From JAUYQR01 sp050632395 (lineage in GTDB: Bacteria; Pseudomonadota; Alphaproteobacteria; Rhodobacterales; Rhodobacteraceae), in NCBI RefSeq assembly GCF_050632395.1, contig NZ_CP192600.1, forward strand, positions 1,674,001 through 1,738,000: a stretch of 64,000 nucleotides of DNA, given 5' to 3'. Position 1 is the first letter of the stretch. Every line of letters starts with the position of its first letter. Below, in pieces: positions 44,086 to 51,845 of the stretch. A program made the translations under genes and the position numbers. Below the pieces are notes generated by a model. It had not been told where the DNA came from, searched no databases, and saw only the letters and a list, made by a program, of their open reading frames with translations.

Positions 44086-44418
44086 ATGGCGTTCTATCTT
44101 TATCAACTGGCCTATTCGAAAGAAGCGATCAAGGCGATGGTCGCAAGTCCAAGCGACCGCGAGGCCGCAGCGCGCAAGCTGATCGAGGCTTTGGGTGGCA
44201 AGCTGCATCACATGTTCTTTGCCTTCGGGGAATGGGATGTCATCTGCCTGATCGAAGGGCCGGACGACAAGATGATGATGGCGGGGGCGGCGGCGGTCGG
44301 CTCGTCCGGGACGGTGTCGAAGTCATCGACCGTCAAGCTGATGACGTCAGCGGACGCGATGGCCGCGATGACGATGGCGGGCAAGGCCACCGGAGCCTAC
44401 AAGCCGCCAATGGGCTGA
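44086..44418 (+). CDS. GYD-domain protein
   Basis: 110 aa from ATG 44086 with GGGAGGA 7 bases upstream. Starts MAFYLYQLAYSKEAIKAMVASPSDRE and has FFAFGEWDVICLIEGPDD, the GYD-type (dimeric alpha-beta barrel-like) pattern. Such small proteins are widespread and of poorly known function. Isolated, flanked by repeats. Confidence 0.82.
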   Translation: MAFYLYQLAYSKEAIKAMVASPSDREAAARKLIEALGGKLHHMFFAFGEWDVICLIEGPDDKMMMAGAAAVGSSGTVSKSSTVKLMTSADAMAAMTMAGKATGAYKPPMG

Positions 44419-44657
44419 CGGCGGCAGGAAAACCCGGGCAGCGGGCCACCCAAGGCCCGCTCCAACTCGAAAGTGCCGTGGAGCGCCTGGACGGCAAGCT
44501 CCATGTACTTGCTGTCGATCAGGGCGGAGGTCTTGATCTCGGAGGTCGTGATGACCTTGGTGTTCACGTTCTCGGCGGCCAGCGCCGCGAACATCCGGGC
44601 CGACACGCCGACTTGTGACCGCATGTCGATGCCGACTACCGAGACTTTGGCTGGCTG
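44397..44657 (-). pseudogene. lysC: Aspartokinase C-terminal (ACT domain) fragment
   Basis: The reverse strand reads KVSVVGIDMRSQVGVSARMFAALAAENVNTKVITTSEIKTSALIDSKYMELAVQALHGTF, the last ACT domain of LysC, with no kinase domain. The frame is open and about 85 residues long but lacks any start with a site. It is a relic left by rearrangement, or a chromosomal segment brought in with the island; a complete lysC must exist elsewhere. Confidence 0.8.
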
Positions 44658-44812
44658 AATGATGGATCATGATTAGTAAACACCTCGGACGCTGTTGATC
44701 GACGGGTCACGAGTGTTTCTTGTGGGTCTATCTGTGCTGACGGTAGTTTGCCTACCCGAGCAGGCCAAGGTCAAACAGATAGCAGCAAGCTGCCTCGCGC
44801 TTGACCAATCAC

Positions 44813-44898
44813 TGATCCGCCCAGTTCCGGCATTTTGTTCGACCATGGATGCCGCTCACGGCGAAAGACGCTTGTCCAGCGGGCAGGTTCAGGCCGAC
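44813..44898. repeat. ~85-bp diverged direct repeat, copy 2
   Basis: Partner of 43905-43990; abuts the solo IS3 end at 44899. Confidence 0.6.
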
Positions 44899-44942
44899 CA
44901 TGCACTAAGACTGTAACCGGACCACTCGATCGAGGCAGGCCA
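44899..44942. repeat. Solo end of the IS3-family element
   Basis: These 44 bases are the reverse complement of the IS3 left end at 53144-53187 with a single mismatch. There is no transposase next to it. It is a leftover of a deleted copy and lies in opposite orientation to the full element. Confidence 0.85.
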
Positions 44943-44965
44943 CCCCAAAGGAATATGAATGACGT

Positions 44966-45742
44966 TCAGCAAGATGCCGCGTTTCTCGGCAGGCGAGCGA
45001 TTCGCGCGGGTCCGAGGTCGAGCTGCTTGAACGCATCCCTGCTGAAGATCAGGCCGATGACCCTGGTGTAATCGGCTGACAGCAGAACGAGCTCTGGCAC
45101 ACCGGCGCAAAGTCGCAGTTTCCCTTCGATCTGTTCCTGACCGATGCGATGCGCGGTGACGCCCGACAGGCTGGCGACCAGGATCAGGTTTCCATCGATG
45201 ACCCTGACGAGGCGTAGCACTTTGTCTCGATGCGGAGTTTCCACATAGGCGATCTCGATCCTGCCGTCGCCGTCGAAATCTGCAGCGGCGACCGGCGCAA
45301 GCCAGCGGAACCTGGTACCAAGGAAATCGGTGGCGGCAATCTCTTCGATCGACGCCCTGCCATCACGAACCACTGCAGTGAGAACCACAAGCCGCGCGCC
45401 TTTCTCCTGGTCGGATTCCACGACAACAACTTCAGGCTTGCCATCGCCGGTCACGTCCCACAGCCGGGGTTTGATGTCTTCGAAGACGCGGTTTTCGGGC
45501 AGTCGGAGTCTGACGCGTTCGTCCGCGCAACCGGCGCAGGCTGACACGACGACGTCGAGAGTGCCCCACCCGGCGATGCGGCCGAGGATGCCATGTGGAT
45601 ACCGGTCGGTTGGCTCTCCATAGCGTGCAGATCGTGCCAGTACGTCAGCTTCTGAGGCGACCGTTTGTGCCCACCCTGACTGGAACGTTGTGCAAAGAAA
45701 GCAAGCCGCCAGAAGAGCTCGCATGAAAGCTAGCCGCTCCAT
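44966..45742 (-). CDS. Exported FG-GAP/VCBS repeat protein
   Basis: 258 aa from ATG 45742. Signal peptide MERLAFMRALLAACFLCTTFQSGWAQ. The mature part has a beta-propeller-like repeat pattern with calcium-loop motifs DVTGDGKPEVVVVESD and DFDGDGRIEIAYVE. Lies three bases after the NrsF gene on the same strand, so it is likely cotranscribed with sigF-nrsF. It could be the periplasmic stress-linked protein of that switch, but its role is unknown. Confidence 0.82.
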   Translation of the reverse strand: MERLAFMRALLAACFLCTTFQSGWAQTVASEADVLARSARYGEPTDRYPHGILGRIAGWGTLDVVVSACAGCADERVRLRLPENRVFEDIKPRLWDVTGDGKPEVVVVESDQEKGARLVVLTAVVRDGRASIEEIAATDFLGTRFRWLAPVAAADFDGDGRIEIAYVETPHRDKVLRLVRVIDGNLILVASLSGVTAHRIGQEQIEGKLRLCAGVPELVLLSADYTRVIGLIFSRDAFKQLDLGPARIARLPRNAASC

Positions 45743-45747
45743 CTGGC

Positions 45748-46383
45748 TCACCAATGCAATGCTCTTGGCCCTGCAACGGTGCCCAATGCGCCAAGGGCAA
45801 AGATCGCTGTGCCATACCAAGTGACAAAGAACAGGGGGTCGTCCTCTGTGCAGTGCAGGGCGTAAAGCGTGGCTGCCGCGCCGCCACAGGCCAGACCTGC
45901 GCCCAGCCCTGCAAGGCGGGGGCGCAAGGTGGCGCCGCGCCGCAGGACGAGAAGCGTCGCGACAAGGCCGGGAAGGCCGATGGCAAAGACCGACCCTAGG
46001 CAAATCAGCAGCGTGCCGCCCCGAAACGCCGGGCCCCATTCCTCGACTGGCAAAGTCAGAAGGCGGTTGGCGATCAGCCACCCCGCGAGTCCGCAGGCTA
46101 GCACCAAGATGACCGGCAACCATCCGGCCCGGCCATCGGGGCGCGATAGCACACGCGCGAGGGCGATCCCGCCGGTCGCCATCAGGGTTGGTATCAGCCA
46201 TTTCCAGATCGTGACCGGGTCGACAAGAGCTGCCCCAAGATCAGGCCTGATACCTGCCACCGACAGATAGGCCGCACTTGAGAAAAGGACAGCACCAAGC
46301 CACGCTGTCATCAGCGCCGGGCCGAGGGGCCGTGCCGGGACCGGATCGGCCGCCAGAAGATCAATCAGATCGTCGGTCTTCAT
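45748..46383 (-). CDS. nrsF: NrsF-family (DUF1109) membrane anti-sigma factor
   Basis: 211 aa with about six membrane helices (from residue 24 on) after a short cytoplasmic N-terminus MKTDDLIDLLAADPVPARP. Cys at 97, 128, 166 and 178 (the last in LHCTED); the family is known for redox/metal-sensing cysteines. It overlaps the sigma-factor stop by four bases (ATGA). NrsF in Caulobacter binds SigF at the membrane and frees it upon metal or redox stress; the same is expected here. Confidence 0.88.
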   Translation of the reverse strand: MKTDDLIDLLAADPVPARPLGPALMTAWLGAVLFSSAAYLSVAGIRPDLGAALVDPVTIWKWLIPTLMATGGIALARVLSRPDGRAGWLPVILVLACGLAGWLIANRLLTLPVEEWGPAFRGGTLLICLGSVFAIGLPGLVATLLVLRRGATLRPRLAGLGAGLACGGAAATLYALHCTEDDPLFFVTWYGTAIFALGALGTVAGPRALHW

Positions 46384-46925
46384 TCTGAGTCTCCTGTCCG
46401 AAGCGCCGCCAGCTTTCGCAGGGCGCGGTGCAGCGCAACCCGCAAGGCGCCATCCGAAATCCCGATCCGCGTACTGATGTCTGCCAAGCTGACACCCTCC
46501 ACCGCGATCGCGCGCAGGATACCTTGCGAGCGATCATCGAGACGGGCAATCGTGCGCTCCATATCGCTTGTCTCGAACGGGTCCTGAGGCGTTTCGGCTG
46601 GAATGTTCTCGGCGCTGTCATCCATTGGCAGTACGGCATCCCTGCCGCGGCGGCGCAGCGCGTCGATGATCTTGTGGCGCGTTATCGCATAGAGCCAGGG
46701 GCGAAGCGGGCGGTCCTCGCTCCAGGTGCTGCGCTTCAGATGGATGGCCAGCATCACGTCCTGCACGATGTCCTCGCGCGATTGCGGGTCCAGACCTCCG
46801 ACCCGCGCCCGGACGATCCCGCGCACGACCGGTGCGCAAGCACGCAGGAAAGCTGCGTAGGCTGCGCTATCGCCAAGGTTTGCCGCCGACAGCAGCCTGG
46901 CCCAGTCATCCGGTTTCTCCATCAT
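46380..46925 (-). CDS. sigF: ECF sigma factor SigF
   Basis: 181 aa. Region 2 (about 15-90: AAYAAFLRACAPVVRGIVRARVGGLDPQSREDIVQDVMLAIHLKRSTW then RPWLYAITRHKIIDALRRRGRD) and region 4 (about 120-175: DDRSQGILRAIAVEGVSLADISTRIGISDGALRVALHRALRKLA). ATG at 46925 (a second ATG follows directly). Longer upstream frame crosses its promoter. Coupled to nrsF, so a sigma/anti-sigma pair. Its own promoter at 46940-46965 matches the bufA promoter, i.e. positive autoregulation. Confidence 0.9.
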   Translation of the reverse strand: MMEKPDDWARLLSAANLGDSAAYAAFLRACAPVVRGIVRARVGGLDPQSREDIVQDVMLAIHLKRSTWSEDRPLRPWLYAITRHKIIDALRRRGRDAVLPMDDSAENIPAETPQDPFETSDMERTIARLDDRSQGILRAIAVEGVSLADISTRIGISDGALRVALHRALRKLAALRTGDSE

Positions 46926-46939
46926 CGTTCCAATGCCAG

Positions 46940-46965
46940 TTCGCACACCGCGGCCGTTTGTTACA
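46940..46965 (-). promoter_or_regulatory. SigF-type promoter of sigF-nrsF
   Basis: On the reverse strand: TGTAAC (-35 area) then 16 bases after GTAAC then CGAA. The leader to the ATG is only a few bases. Same spacing and core as the bufA promoter. Confidence 0.75.
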
Positions 46966-47018
46966 CCGCTAGCAGGATTTGCTCCAAGTTGCGCCAGGCA
47001 ACACTGTTTCGTGAACGC

Positions 47019-47044
47019 TGTAACAACCGCCTGGCGGCGGCGAA
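47019..47044 (+). promoter_or_regulatory. SigF-type promoter of bufABC-doxX
   Basis: TGTAAC at 47019-47024 and CGAA at 47041-47044, with 16 bases after GTAAC. Downstream CGAACTGGCA is shared with the sigF promoter. Confidence 0.75.
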
Positions 47045-47097
47045 CTGGCAGTTGCGGACCCGATAAGCGGGATCCCTTGTTCAACATGGAGCATGAC

Positions 47098-47391
47098 ATG
47101 ACGACTATGAAATCAAGCCTGACGCTTGGGGCTACCCTGGCCTGCGCGCTGTCCACGATGGCGATGACCGCTGCCCATGCCGAGGGCGAGATGGAAAAGT
47201 GCTTTGGCGTGGCCATGGCCGGCCAGAACGATTGCGCCGCCGGCGCCGGCACAACCTGCGCCGGCACATCGAAGGTCGATTATCAGGGCAACGCCTGGAA
47301 GCTGGTCCCGGTCGGCACCTGCGTCACGATGGAACTGCCCGAGGACCGCATGGGCAGCCTTGAGGCGCTTGAGCGCGACATCCCCGCGTGA
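47098..47391 (+). CDS. bufA: Bufferin precursor (DUF2282), copper-binding RiPP-type peptide
   Basis: 97 aa. Signal peptide 1-28 (ends MTAAHA), mature part EGEMEKCFGVAMAGQNDC, then TTCAGTSKVDY and GTC. The four mature Cys at 35, 46, 54 and 75 are those of the DUF2282 bufferin family, in which cysteines are converted to thiooxazole groups by the DUF692 enzyme and the exported peptide sequesters copper. GGAG lies 6 bases before the ATG. First gene of the operon under the SigF promoter. The modification itself cannot be read from DNA. Confidence 0.9.
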   Translation: MTTMKSSLTLGATLACALSTMAMTAAHAEGEMEKCFGVAMAGQNDCAAGAGTTCAGTSKVDYQGNAWKLVPVGTCVTMELPEDRMGSLEALERDIPA

Positions 47392-47399
47392 ACCAGCTT

Positions 47400-47426
47400 C
47401 TGGGCGGGGTATCACACCCCGCCCAG
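47400..47426 (+). promoter_or_regulatory. Strong stem-loop between bufA and bufB
   Basis: An 11-bp perfect stem (CTGGGCGGGGT with ACCCCGCCCAG) and a 5-base loop, nine bases after the bufA stop. No T-run follows, so it is more likely an mRNA stabiliser or partial terminator that raises precursor over enzyme. Confidence 0.75.
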
Positions 47427-47454
47427 ACCCCTCACCTTGCAAGGATCGCGTCTC

Positions 47455-48306
47455 ATGCCCCTTCCCGCCTCTGCCGGTGTCGGCTTCAAGCCAGAGCATT
47501 TCGACCAGATCCGCGCCTCTGCGCCCTGCGTGGGGTTTTTCGAGGTGCATGCCGAAAACTACATGGGCGCGGGTGGTCTGCCACATCACCAGCTGGGCCA
47601 GCTGCGCCACGACCATGCGCTGTCGCTTCATGGTGTCGGGTTGTCCATCGGCGGCGCGGATGCGCTTGACGGCGATCACCTTTCCAAGCTGAAGGCGCTG
47701 TGCGACCGATATCAGCCAGACAGCTTTTCCGAACACCTGGCTTGGTCAAGCCATGGTGGCGACTATCTGAACGACCTGCTGCCGCTGCCCTATACCGAGG
47801 AAACGCTTGCCCAGGTCTGCCGCCACGTCGCGCGGGTTCAGGATGTTCTGGGGCGGCGGATGCTTCTCGAAAACCCCTCGACCTACGTGCTGTTCGATCA
47901 GTCCACGATCCCAGAGACTGAATTTCTGGCCGATGTGGTCCGCCGCACCGGCTGCGGGCTGCTGCTTGACGTGAACAACGTCTTCGTGACCGCCACCAAC
48001 CACCGCACCAACCCGCTGGCTTATCTGGCTGCATTCCCGATCGAAGCAGTGGGCGAGATTCACCTGGGCGGCCACGCCGAGGAGGAGCTTCCCTCGGGGC
48101 CCCTTCTGATCGACGCGCATGGAACTCCGGTCGCCGATCCGGTCTGGGCGCTCTATGCCGCTGTACTGGCGCGGACCGGGCCTGTGCCCACCCTGATCGA
48201 ATGGGACAACGATGTGCCCCCCTGGCCGGACCTGATGGCCGAAGCTATGCGGGCGCAGACTCTGCTGGACCAGTTGTCGGAGGCCTCCCTTGCCCGCGCA
48301 TCCTGA
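47455..48306 (+). CDS. bufB: DUF692 multinuclear iron oxygenase (bufferin-modifying)
   Basis: 283 aa TIM-barrel of the DUF692/MNIO family. Metal-ligand motifs: HGVGLSIGG, SEHLAWSSHGGDY, MLLENPSTY, LLLDVNNVFVTATNH, and EIHLGGHAE. It is expected to hold two or three iron ions and oxidise cysteines of BufA to thiooxazoles. ATG at 47455; AAGGA 9 bases upstream. Ends inside the next gene (17-base overlap). Confidence 0.9.
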   Translation: MPLPASAGVGFKPEHFDQIRASAPCVGFFEVHAENYMGAGGLPHHQLGQLRHDHALSLHGVGLSIGGADALDGDHLSKLKALCDRYQPDSFSEHLAWSSHGGDYLNDLLPLPYTEETLAQVCRHVARVQDVLGRRMLLENPSTYVLFDQSTIPETEFLADVVRRTGCGLLLDVNNVFVTATNHRTNPLAYLAAFPIEAVGEIHLGGHAEEELPSGPLLIDAHGTPVADPVWALYAAVLARTGPVPTLIEWDNDVPPWPDLMAEAMRAQTLLDQLSEASLARAS

Positions 48307-49054
48307 ACTGGTGTCGGCCTTTACCGCGGCTCTGATCGACGGCGCCCTGCCGCCCAGCGTGACGGCGCAAGTGCCGGATGAGGCCGCCCGCCGCTTTGCC
48401 GTCTACCGCAACAACGTTTCTGCCGGCCTGGCCGCTGCGCTGTCGCGGCGGTTTCCGGTGATCGAACGTCTTGTGGGCCCTGAATTCTTTCGCGCCATGG
48501 GTCAGATCTATCTGGAGGCGCATCGCCCAAAATCTCCGGTCCTGCTGGAATGGGGCGACACCTTCCCGGGCTTTCTGGCGGACTTCCCGCCTCTGGCCGC
48601 CTATCCTTACATGGCCGATGTTGCCCGGATCGAAGTGGCGCGCGGCTGGGCCTACCACGCCGGCGACGCCAGCCCGATCGCGCCCGACCGGCTTATCGCG
48701 GCTGCATCAGACCCAGGCACGGCACGGCTGGGGTTGCACCCGTCGGTTCAGGTTTTGCCTTCTTCCCATCCTGCCGTCAGCATCTGGGCGGCCAACCAAC
48801 CGGGGACAAAAACGAACGTCGTGTCGGCCGACGGCCCCGAAATCGCACTGATCCTGCGGGATGCAAGATTTGAGGTGCCTGTTGCCGTCCTCGGGGCTGG
48901 CGACGCCGAACTGATTTCCGCACTGCAGGACGGCCAGACACTAATGGCCGCAGCCGAACGCGCCGCCCTGACCGAGGCGGACCACGACCCACAGACCATA
49001 CTGGTCCGTCTGATGCAGGCGGGCGTCATCACCTTGCCGCAGGACATCCCATGA
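48290..49054 (+). CDS. bufC: DUF2063 partner protein of the bufferin enzyme
   Basis: 254 aa. N-terminal DUF2063 (about 1-95: ELVSAFTAALIDGALPP, FAVYRNNVSAGLAAALSRRFPVIERLVGPEFFRAMGQIYLEAHRP) and a C-terminal winged domain. TTG start with GGAGG 6 bases upstream, inside the bufB end. DUF2063 proteins bind the peptide substrate and deliver it to the MNIO enzyme. Its stop overlaps the DoxX start (ATGA). Confidence 0.88.
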   Translation: MPAHPELVSAFTAALIDGALPPSVTAQVPDEAARRFAVYRNNVSAGLAAALSRRFPVIERLVGPEFFRAMGQIYLEAHRPKSPVLLEWGDTFPGFLADFPPLAAYPYMADVARIEVARGWAYHAGDASPIAPDRLIAAASDPGTARLGLHPSVQVLPSSHPAVSIWAANQPGTKTNVVSADGPEIALILRDARFEVPVAVLGAGDAELISALQDGQTLMAAAERAALTEADHDPQTILVRLMQAGVITLPQDIP

Positions 49055-49545
49055 ACCCCATGATCCGCCGACTGAACAACCTGTTCGACCAGATCCCGCA
49101 TGACATTGTGGCCGTCGCCTTGCGGATCTTTCCTGCGATGGTCTTTTGGCTGTCGGGGCGAACCAAGGTTGAGGGGCTGTTCACGATCAAGGACTCCACC
49201 TGGTTCCTGTTCAAGGAAGAGTTTGCCCTGCCGCTGATCCCGTCCGATCTTGCGGCGGTTCTGGCGACGGCGGCAGAGCATGTTCTGCCGCTCCTGCTGA
49301 TCCTTGGCCTGTTCACACGGTTTGCCGCCCTTGGCCTTCTGATCATGACGGCGGTGATCCAGCTATTCGTCTATCCGGATGCGTGGGTCACGCATGGCCT
49401 TTGGGGTGCAACCTTTCTGGCCCTGATCGCACGGGGGCCGGGGCGGCTGTCGCTTGACGGTCTTCTGGGGCTCGACCACGGCCCCGTCTTGTCGGCCGGA
49501 ACCTTTGGCCTGCGGAATGAAGCTCGGTCGCAGAGGCAACCCTGA
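49051..49545 (+). CDS. DoxX-family membrane protein of the bufferin operon
   Basis: 164 aa with four helices (about 24-41, 62-105, 110-128, 130-145). DoxX pattern: ALRIFPAMVFWLSGRTKVEG, then HVLPLLLILGLFTRFAALGLLIMTAVIQLFVYPDAW and HGLWGATFLALIARGPGRLSLDGLL. Last gene of bufABC-doxX. DoxX proteins in such operons are thought to assist redox balance or export; role unproven. Confidence 0.88.
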   Translation: MNPMIRRLNNLFDQIPHDIVAVALRIFPAMVFWLSGRTKVEGLFTIKDSTWFLFKEEFALPLIPSDLAAVLATAAEHVLPLLLILGLFTRFAALGLLIMTAVIQLFVYPDAWVTHGLWGATFLALIARGPGRLSLDGLLGLDHGPVLSAGTFGLRNEARSQRQP

Positions 49546-49630
49546 TGCGTTCCAAGCGATTGTATCGAGGTGGCTACATGGGTCTGCGCACATGGATGGA
49601 CCTGATCTTGGGATGTCTTGGGGGGCTCTT

Positions 49631-49679
49631 TGACCTGCCACGGGTCTTGCATCCAGCCACGATCGGAGCCCGGCGGTCA
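49631..49679. repeat. 49-bp diverged direct repeat, copy 2
   Basis: Partner of 43676-43724; 54 bases before the IS3 transposase fragment, so possibly an IS-end relic. Confidence 0.6.
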
Positions 49680-49732
49680 ACTGATCCGTCCCCAACCTTG
49701 GACCGCACGGAGGCCGAGTTTTCCGGCTTGGC

Positions 49733-49894
49733 TCAGGGCGACGGGCTGGTGACTCCCCCTGTTTTCGTCAGCGTGATCGGGACCTTGTTGCCGGTCGCGC
49801 CGTGTGGCCGTTCCTCGTTGTAGTATTTACTCGAAGCCTCCAAATTTTTAGCCGCGTCTACAAGGGTCAGGAACCAGCGGATTGCGTCAGTCAT
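49733..49894 (-). pseudogene. IS3-family transposase C-terminal fragment
   Basis: Reverse-strand translation RWFLTLVDAAKNLE, then KYYNEERPHGATGNKVPITL, then SPSP and stop is the end of an IS3-type OrfB (integrase core). The DDE catalytic part is gone. Different subgroup from the IS3 element at 53-54 kb. Confidence 0.8.
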
Positions 49895-50003
49895 GGTGGC
49901 ACCCTCACTCCTGAACCTGCCCTTGATGCTTACTGCAGCGAACGGCCACATCCCGCCCGCTTGCGTCGGTCTAAGCGAGACAAACACTAAGGGCGGAAAC
50001 CCG

Positions 50004-50648
50004 TCACTTGCAGCGCGGGTTGCGCATTTCTGGTTCGGTCTGCCCAAGCCTGGATCTGAGCATCTCCATCTTCGCTTTCAGATCGGCGATCTCGGCGTCC
50101 TTCTTCGCAAGGGCCGTGGCAACATCCACAGCCTCGAACCGTTGGGGAATGTGCTGGGGGCAGTTGGCATCCCAGGCCGCGACTGAAAACAGGATCACCT
50201 GTTCAGCGCGCGCCCTGTAATCCTCGGGCATCAGGCGCGCGGTCAGCTCGGCATCCCCCTCGACCACCCGCGCTGTGCCCCAGATCTTGATACGCTGGCG
50301 GTGCGCGTAGTCGATCAGGAACAGGTAGGCCTTGGCATTCTCGCCCAGGTTGCCAGTGGTGATGAACTGCCGGTTGCCCGCAAAGTCCACGAAACCTATT
50401 GTCCGGTCGTCGAGGACTTTGAGAAACCCCGCCGGCCCGCCGCGATGCTGTATATAAGGCTGGCCGTCGGCGCTAGCGGTTGCCAGAAAGACACTGGTCT
50501 GCGCCGCGATGAACGTGCCGAGTTCCGCGCTGATCCGGGTCTGCCAGCCGCCTGATGCTTCCTGCTTTGCATAGGCCGCGCGAGACCCTTTGCGGCTTTG
50601 GATTGCCTTTACCGTTTGCGTGAAGGCGATGTCGCTGGACGGGGTCAT
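50004..50648 (-). CDS. Pyridoxamine-5'-phosphate-oxidase-like flavin protein
   Basis: 214 aa. FMN-binding split barrel at about residues 38-150: FIAAQTSVFLATASADGQPYIQHRGGPAGFLKVLDDRTIGFVDFAGNRQFITTGNL, then RQRIKIWGTARVV. A C-terminal coiled coil (AKKDAEIADLKAKMEMLRSRL) is added. An FMN- or heme-linked reductase is likely. Forms a reverse-strand unit with the DUF1348 and carboxymuconolactone-decarboxylase-like genes. Confidence 0.85.
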   Translation of the reverse strand: MTPSSDIAFTQTVKAIQSRKGSRAAYAKQEASGGWQTRISAELGTFIAAQTSVFLATASADGQPYIQHRGGPAGFLKVLDDRTIGFVDFAGNRQFITTGNLGENAKAYLFLIDYAHRQRIKIWGTARVVEGDAELTARLMPEDYRARAEQVILFSVAAWDANCPQHIPQRFEAVDVATALAKKDAEIADLKAKMEMLRSRLGQTEPEMRNPRCK

Positions 50649-50649
50649 A

Positions 50650-51114
50650 TCAGAGCCCCAGGTCGTTCAGGCCGGGATGATCCTCGGGCCGCTTGTCCAA
50701 GGGCCAACGGAACTTACGGTCAGCTTCGGCGATGGCCAGATCGTTGATCGAGGCATGGCGGCGCGCCATCAGGCCTTCTGCATCAAACTCCCAGTTTTCG
50801 TTGCCATAGCTGCGGATCCATTGGCCCGAGGCGTCGTGCCATTCATAGGCAAAGCGCACGGCGATGCGGGCTCCGTGGAAGGCCCAGACTTCCTTTATCA
50901 GCCGGTAGTCCAGTTCCTTTGCCCATTTGCGGGTCAGGAAGGCCTCGATTGTCGCGCGGCCCCTCAGGAAGTCTGACCGGTTTCGCCATTGGCTGTCCGG
51001 CGTATACGCCAGCGCCACGCGGGCGGGATCGCGCGAGTTCCAGGCGTCCTCGGCCATGCGGGCCTTCTGCGCAGCGGTCTCGGCGGTGAAGGGCGGGAAA
51101 GGCGGGCGGGACAT
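50650..51114 (-). CDS. DUF1348 NTF2-like protein
   Basis: 154 aa from ATG 51114 (GGAGG upstream). Typical of the family: WNSRDPARVALAYTPDSQWRNRSDFLRGRATIEAFLTRKW, FAYEWHDASGQWIRSYGNENWEF, and a final WPL segment near 140. NTF2-like cone fold, activity unknown. One base before the flavin protein gene downstream, 62 bp after the AhpD-like gene. Confidence 0.85.
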   Translation of the reverse strand: MSRPPFPPFTAETAAQKARMAEDAWNSRDPARVALAYTPDSQWRNRSDFLRGRATIEAFLTRKWAKELDYRLIKEVWAFHGARIAVRFAYEWHDASGQWIRSYGNENWEFDAEGLMARRHASINDLAIAEADRKFRWPLDKRPEDHPGLNDLGL

Positions 51115-51176
51115 GGCACCTCCGGGAGTGTTGGCGCCGCCCATGAGGGGCGGCGCAAAGGGGTGGGGTGGTGACG

Positions 51177-51725
51177 TTAGGCGGCAAGCGCGCTCACGGC
51201 GGGGAAATCAACCTCCGTTTTGGCCACTTCGTTGACGTAGTTGGTCAGGGTGTTCAGCGCGACATGCAGGACGATCTCGACCACCTGGGCGTCGTCATAG
51301 CCAGCCAGTTTCACGGCCCGCAGGTCGTGATCGCTGACATGGCCGCGCGCTGTGGTGACGGCCGCTGCAAATTGCACGGCGGCATCGGCCTTGGGATCGC
51401 CCGAATGGCCGTTGCGGTTGGCGAGGATCTCCGCCTCGTCCAGCTTGGCGAATTTCTTGCCCAAGAAGGTGTGGGCGGCGAGGCAATAGCTGCAACCGTT
51501 GATTTCTGCCACCGCGAGGGCGATCCGCTCGCGCGTGGCAGCCGGCAGGGTGCCCTTGCTCAAGGCGCTGGACAGGCCGAGGTACCCTTCCAGGGCCGAT
51601 GGGCTGTTGGCCACGACGCGGAACAGGTTGGGAACCGAGCCGAGTTGCTTGCTGACAGCCTCGAGCAGCGGCTTTGCCTCGGCAGGGGCGGCGTCGATCG
51701 TGGCGGGGGTTGCGATGCGGGTCAT
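51177..51725 (-). CDS. AhpD-like carboxymuconolactone-decarboxylase-family protein
   Basis: 182 aa. Alkylhydroperoxidase core with CSYC (redox Cys pair near 78-81) and the proton-relay His in AAHTFLGKKFAKL. It likely acts as a peroxidase or alkylhydroperoxide reductase partner, cytoplasmic. First gene of a three-gene reverse unit; divergent from the LysR gene with 120 bp between, so probably its target. Confidence 0.85.
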   Translation of the reverse strand: MTRIATPATIDAAPAEAKPLLEAVSKQLGSVPNLFRVVANSPSALEGYLGLSSALSKGTLPAATRERIALAVAEINGCSYCLAAHTFLGKKFAKLDEAEILANRNGHSGDPKADAAVQFAAAVTTARGHVSDHDLRAVKLAGYDDAQVVEIVLHVALNTLTNYVNEVAKTEVDFPAVSALAA

Positions 51726-51845
51726 GTGGGTCTCCTGTCTGGGTCGGGCCGTCGCGGCCCGGTGACAGGGAGATAAGTTCTTTCATTTTCCATTGGTATT
51801 CAGCAATGTCGGAAGACTTGTTCCCATAATTCGGAAGGCTGGACC

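Larger units (their letters stand above)
44658..44965. other. Gene-free stretch with repeat and IS end
   Basis: Holds the second copy of the ~85-bp repeat and the solo IS3 end. No gene seen. Confidence 0.5.
49546..50003. other. Gene-free stretch with repeat and IS3 fragment
   Basis: Contains the second 49-bp repeat copy (49631-49679) and the transposase fragment 49733-49894. Nothing else recognised. Confidence 0.5.
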
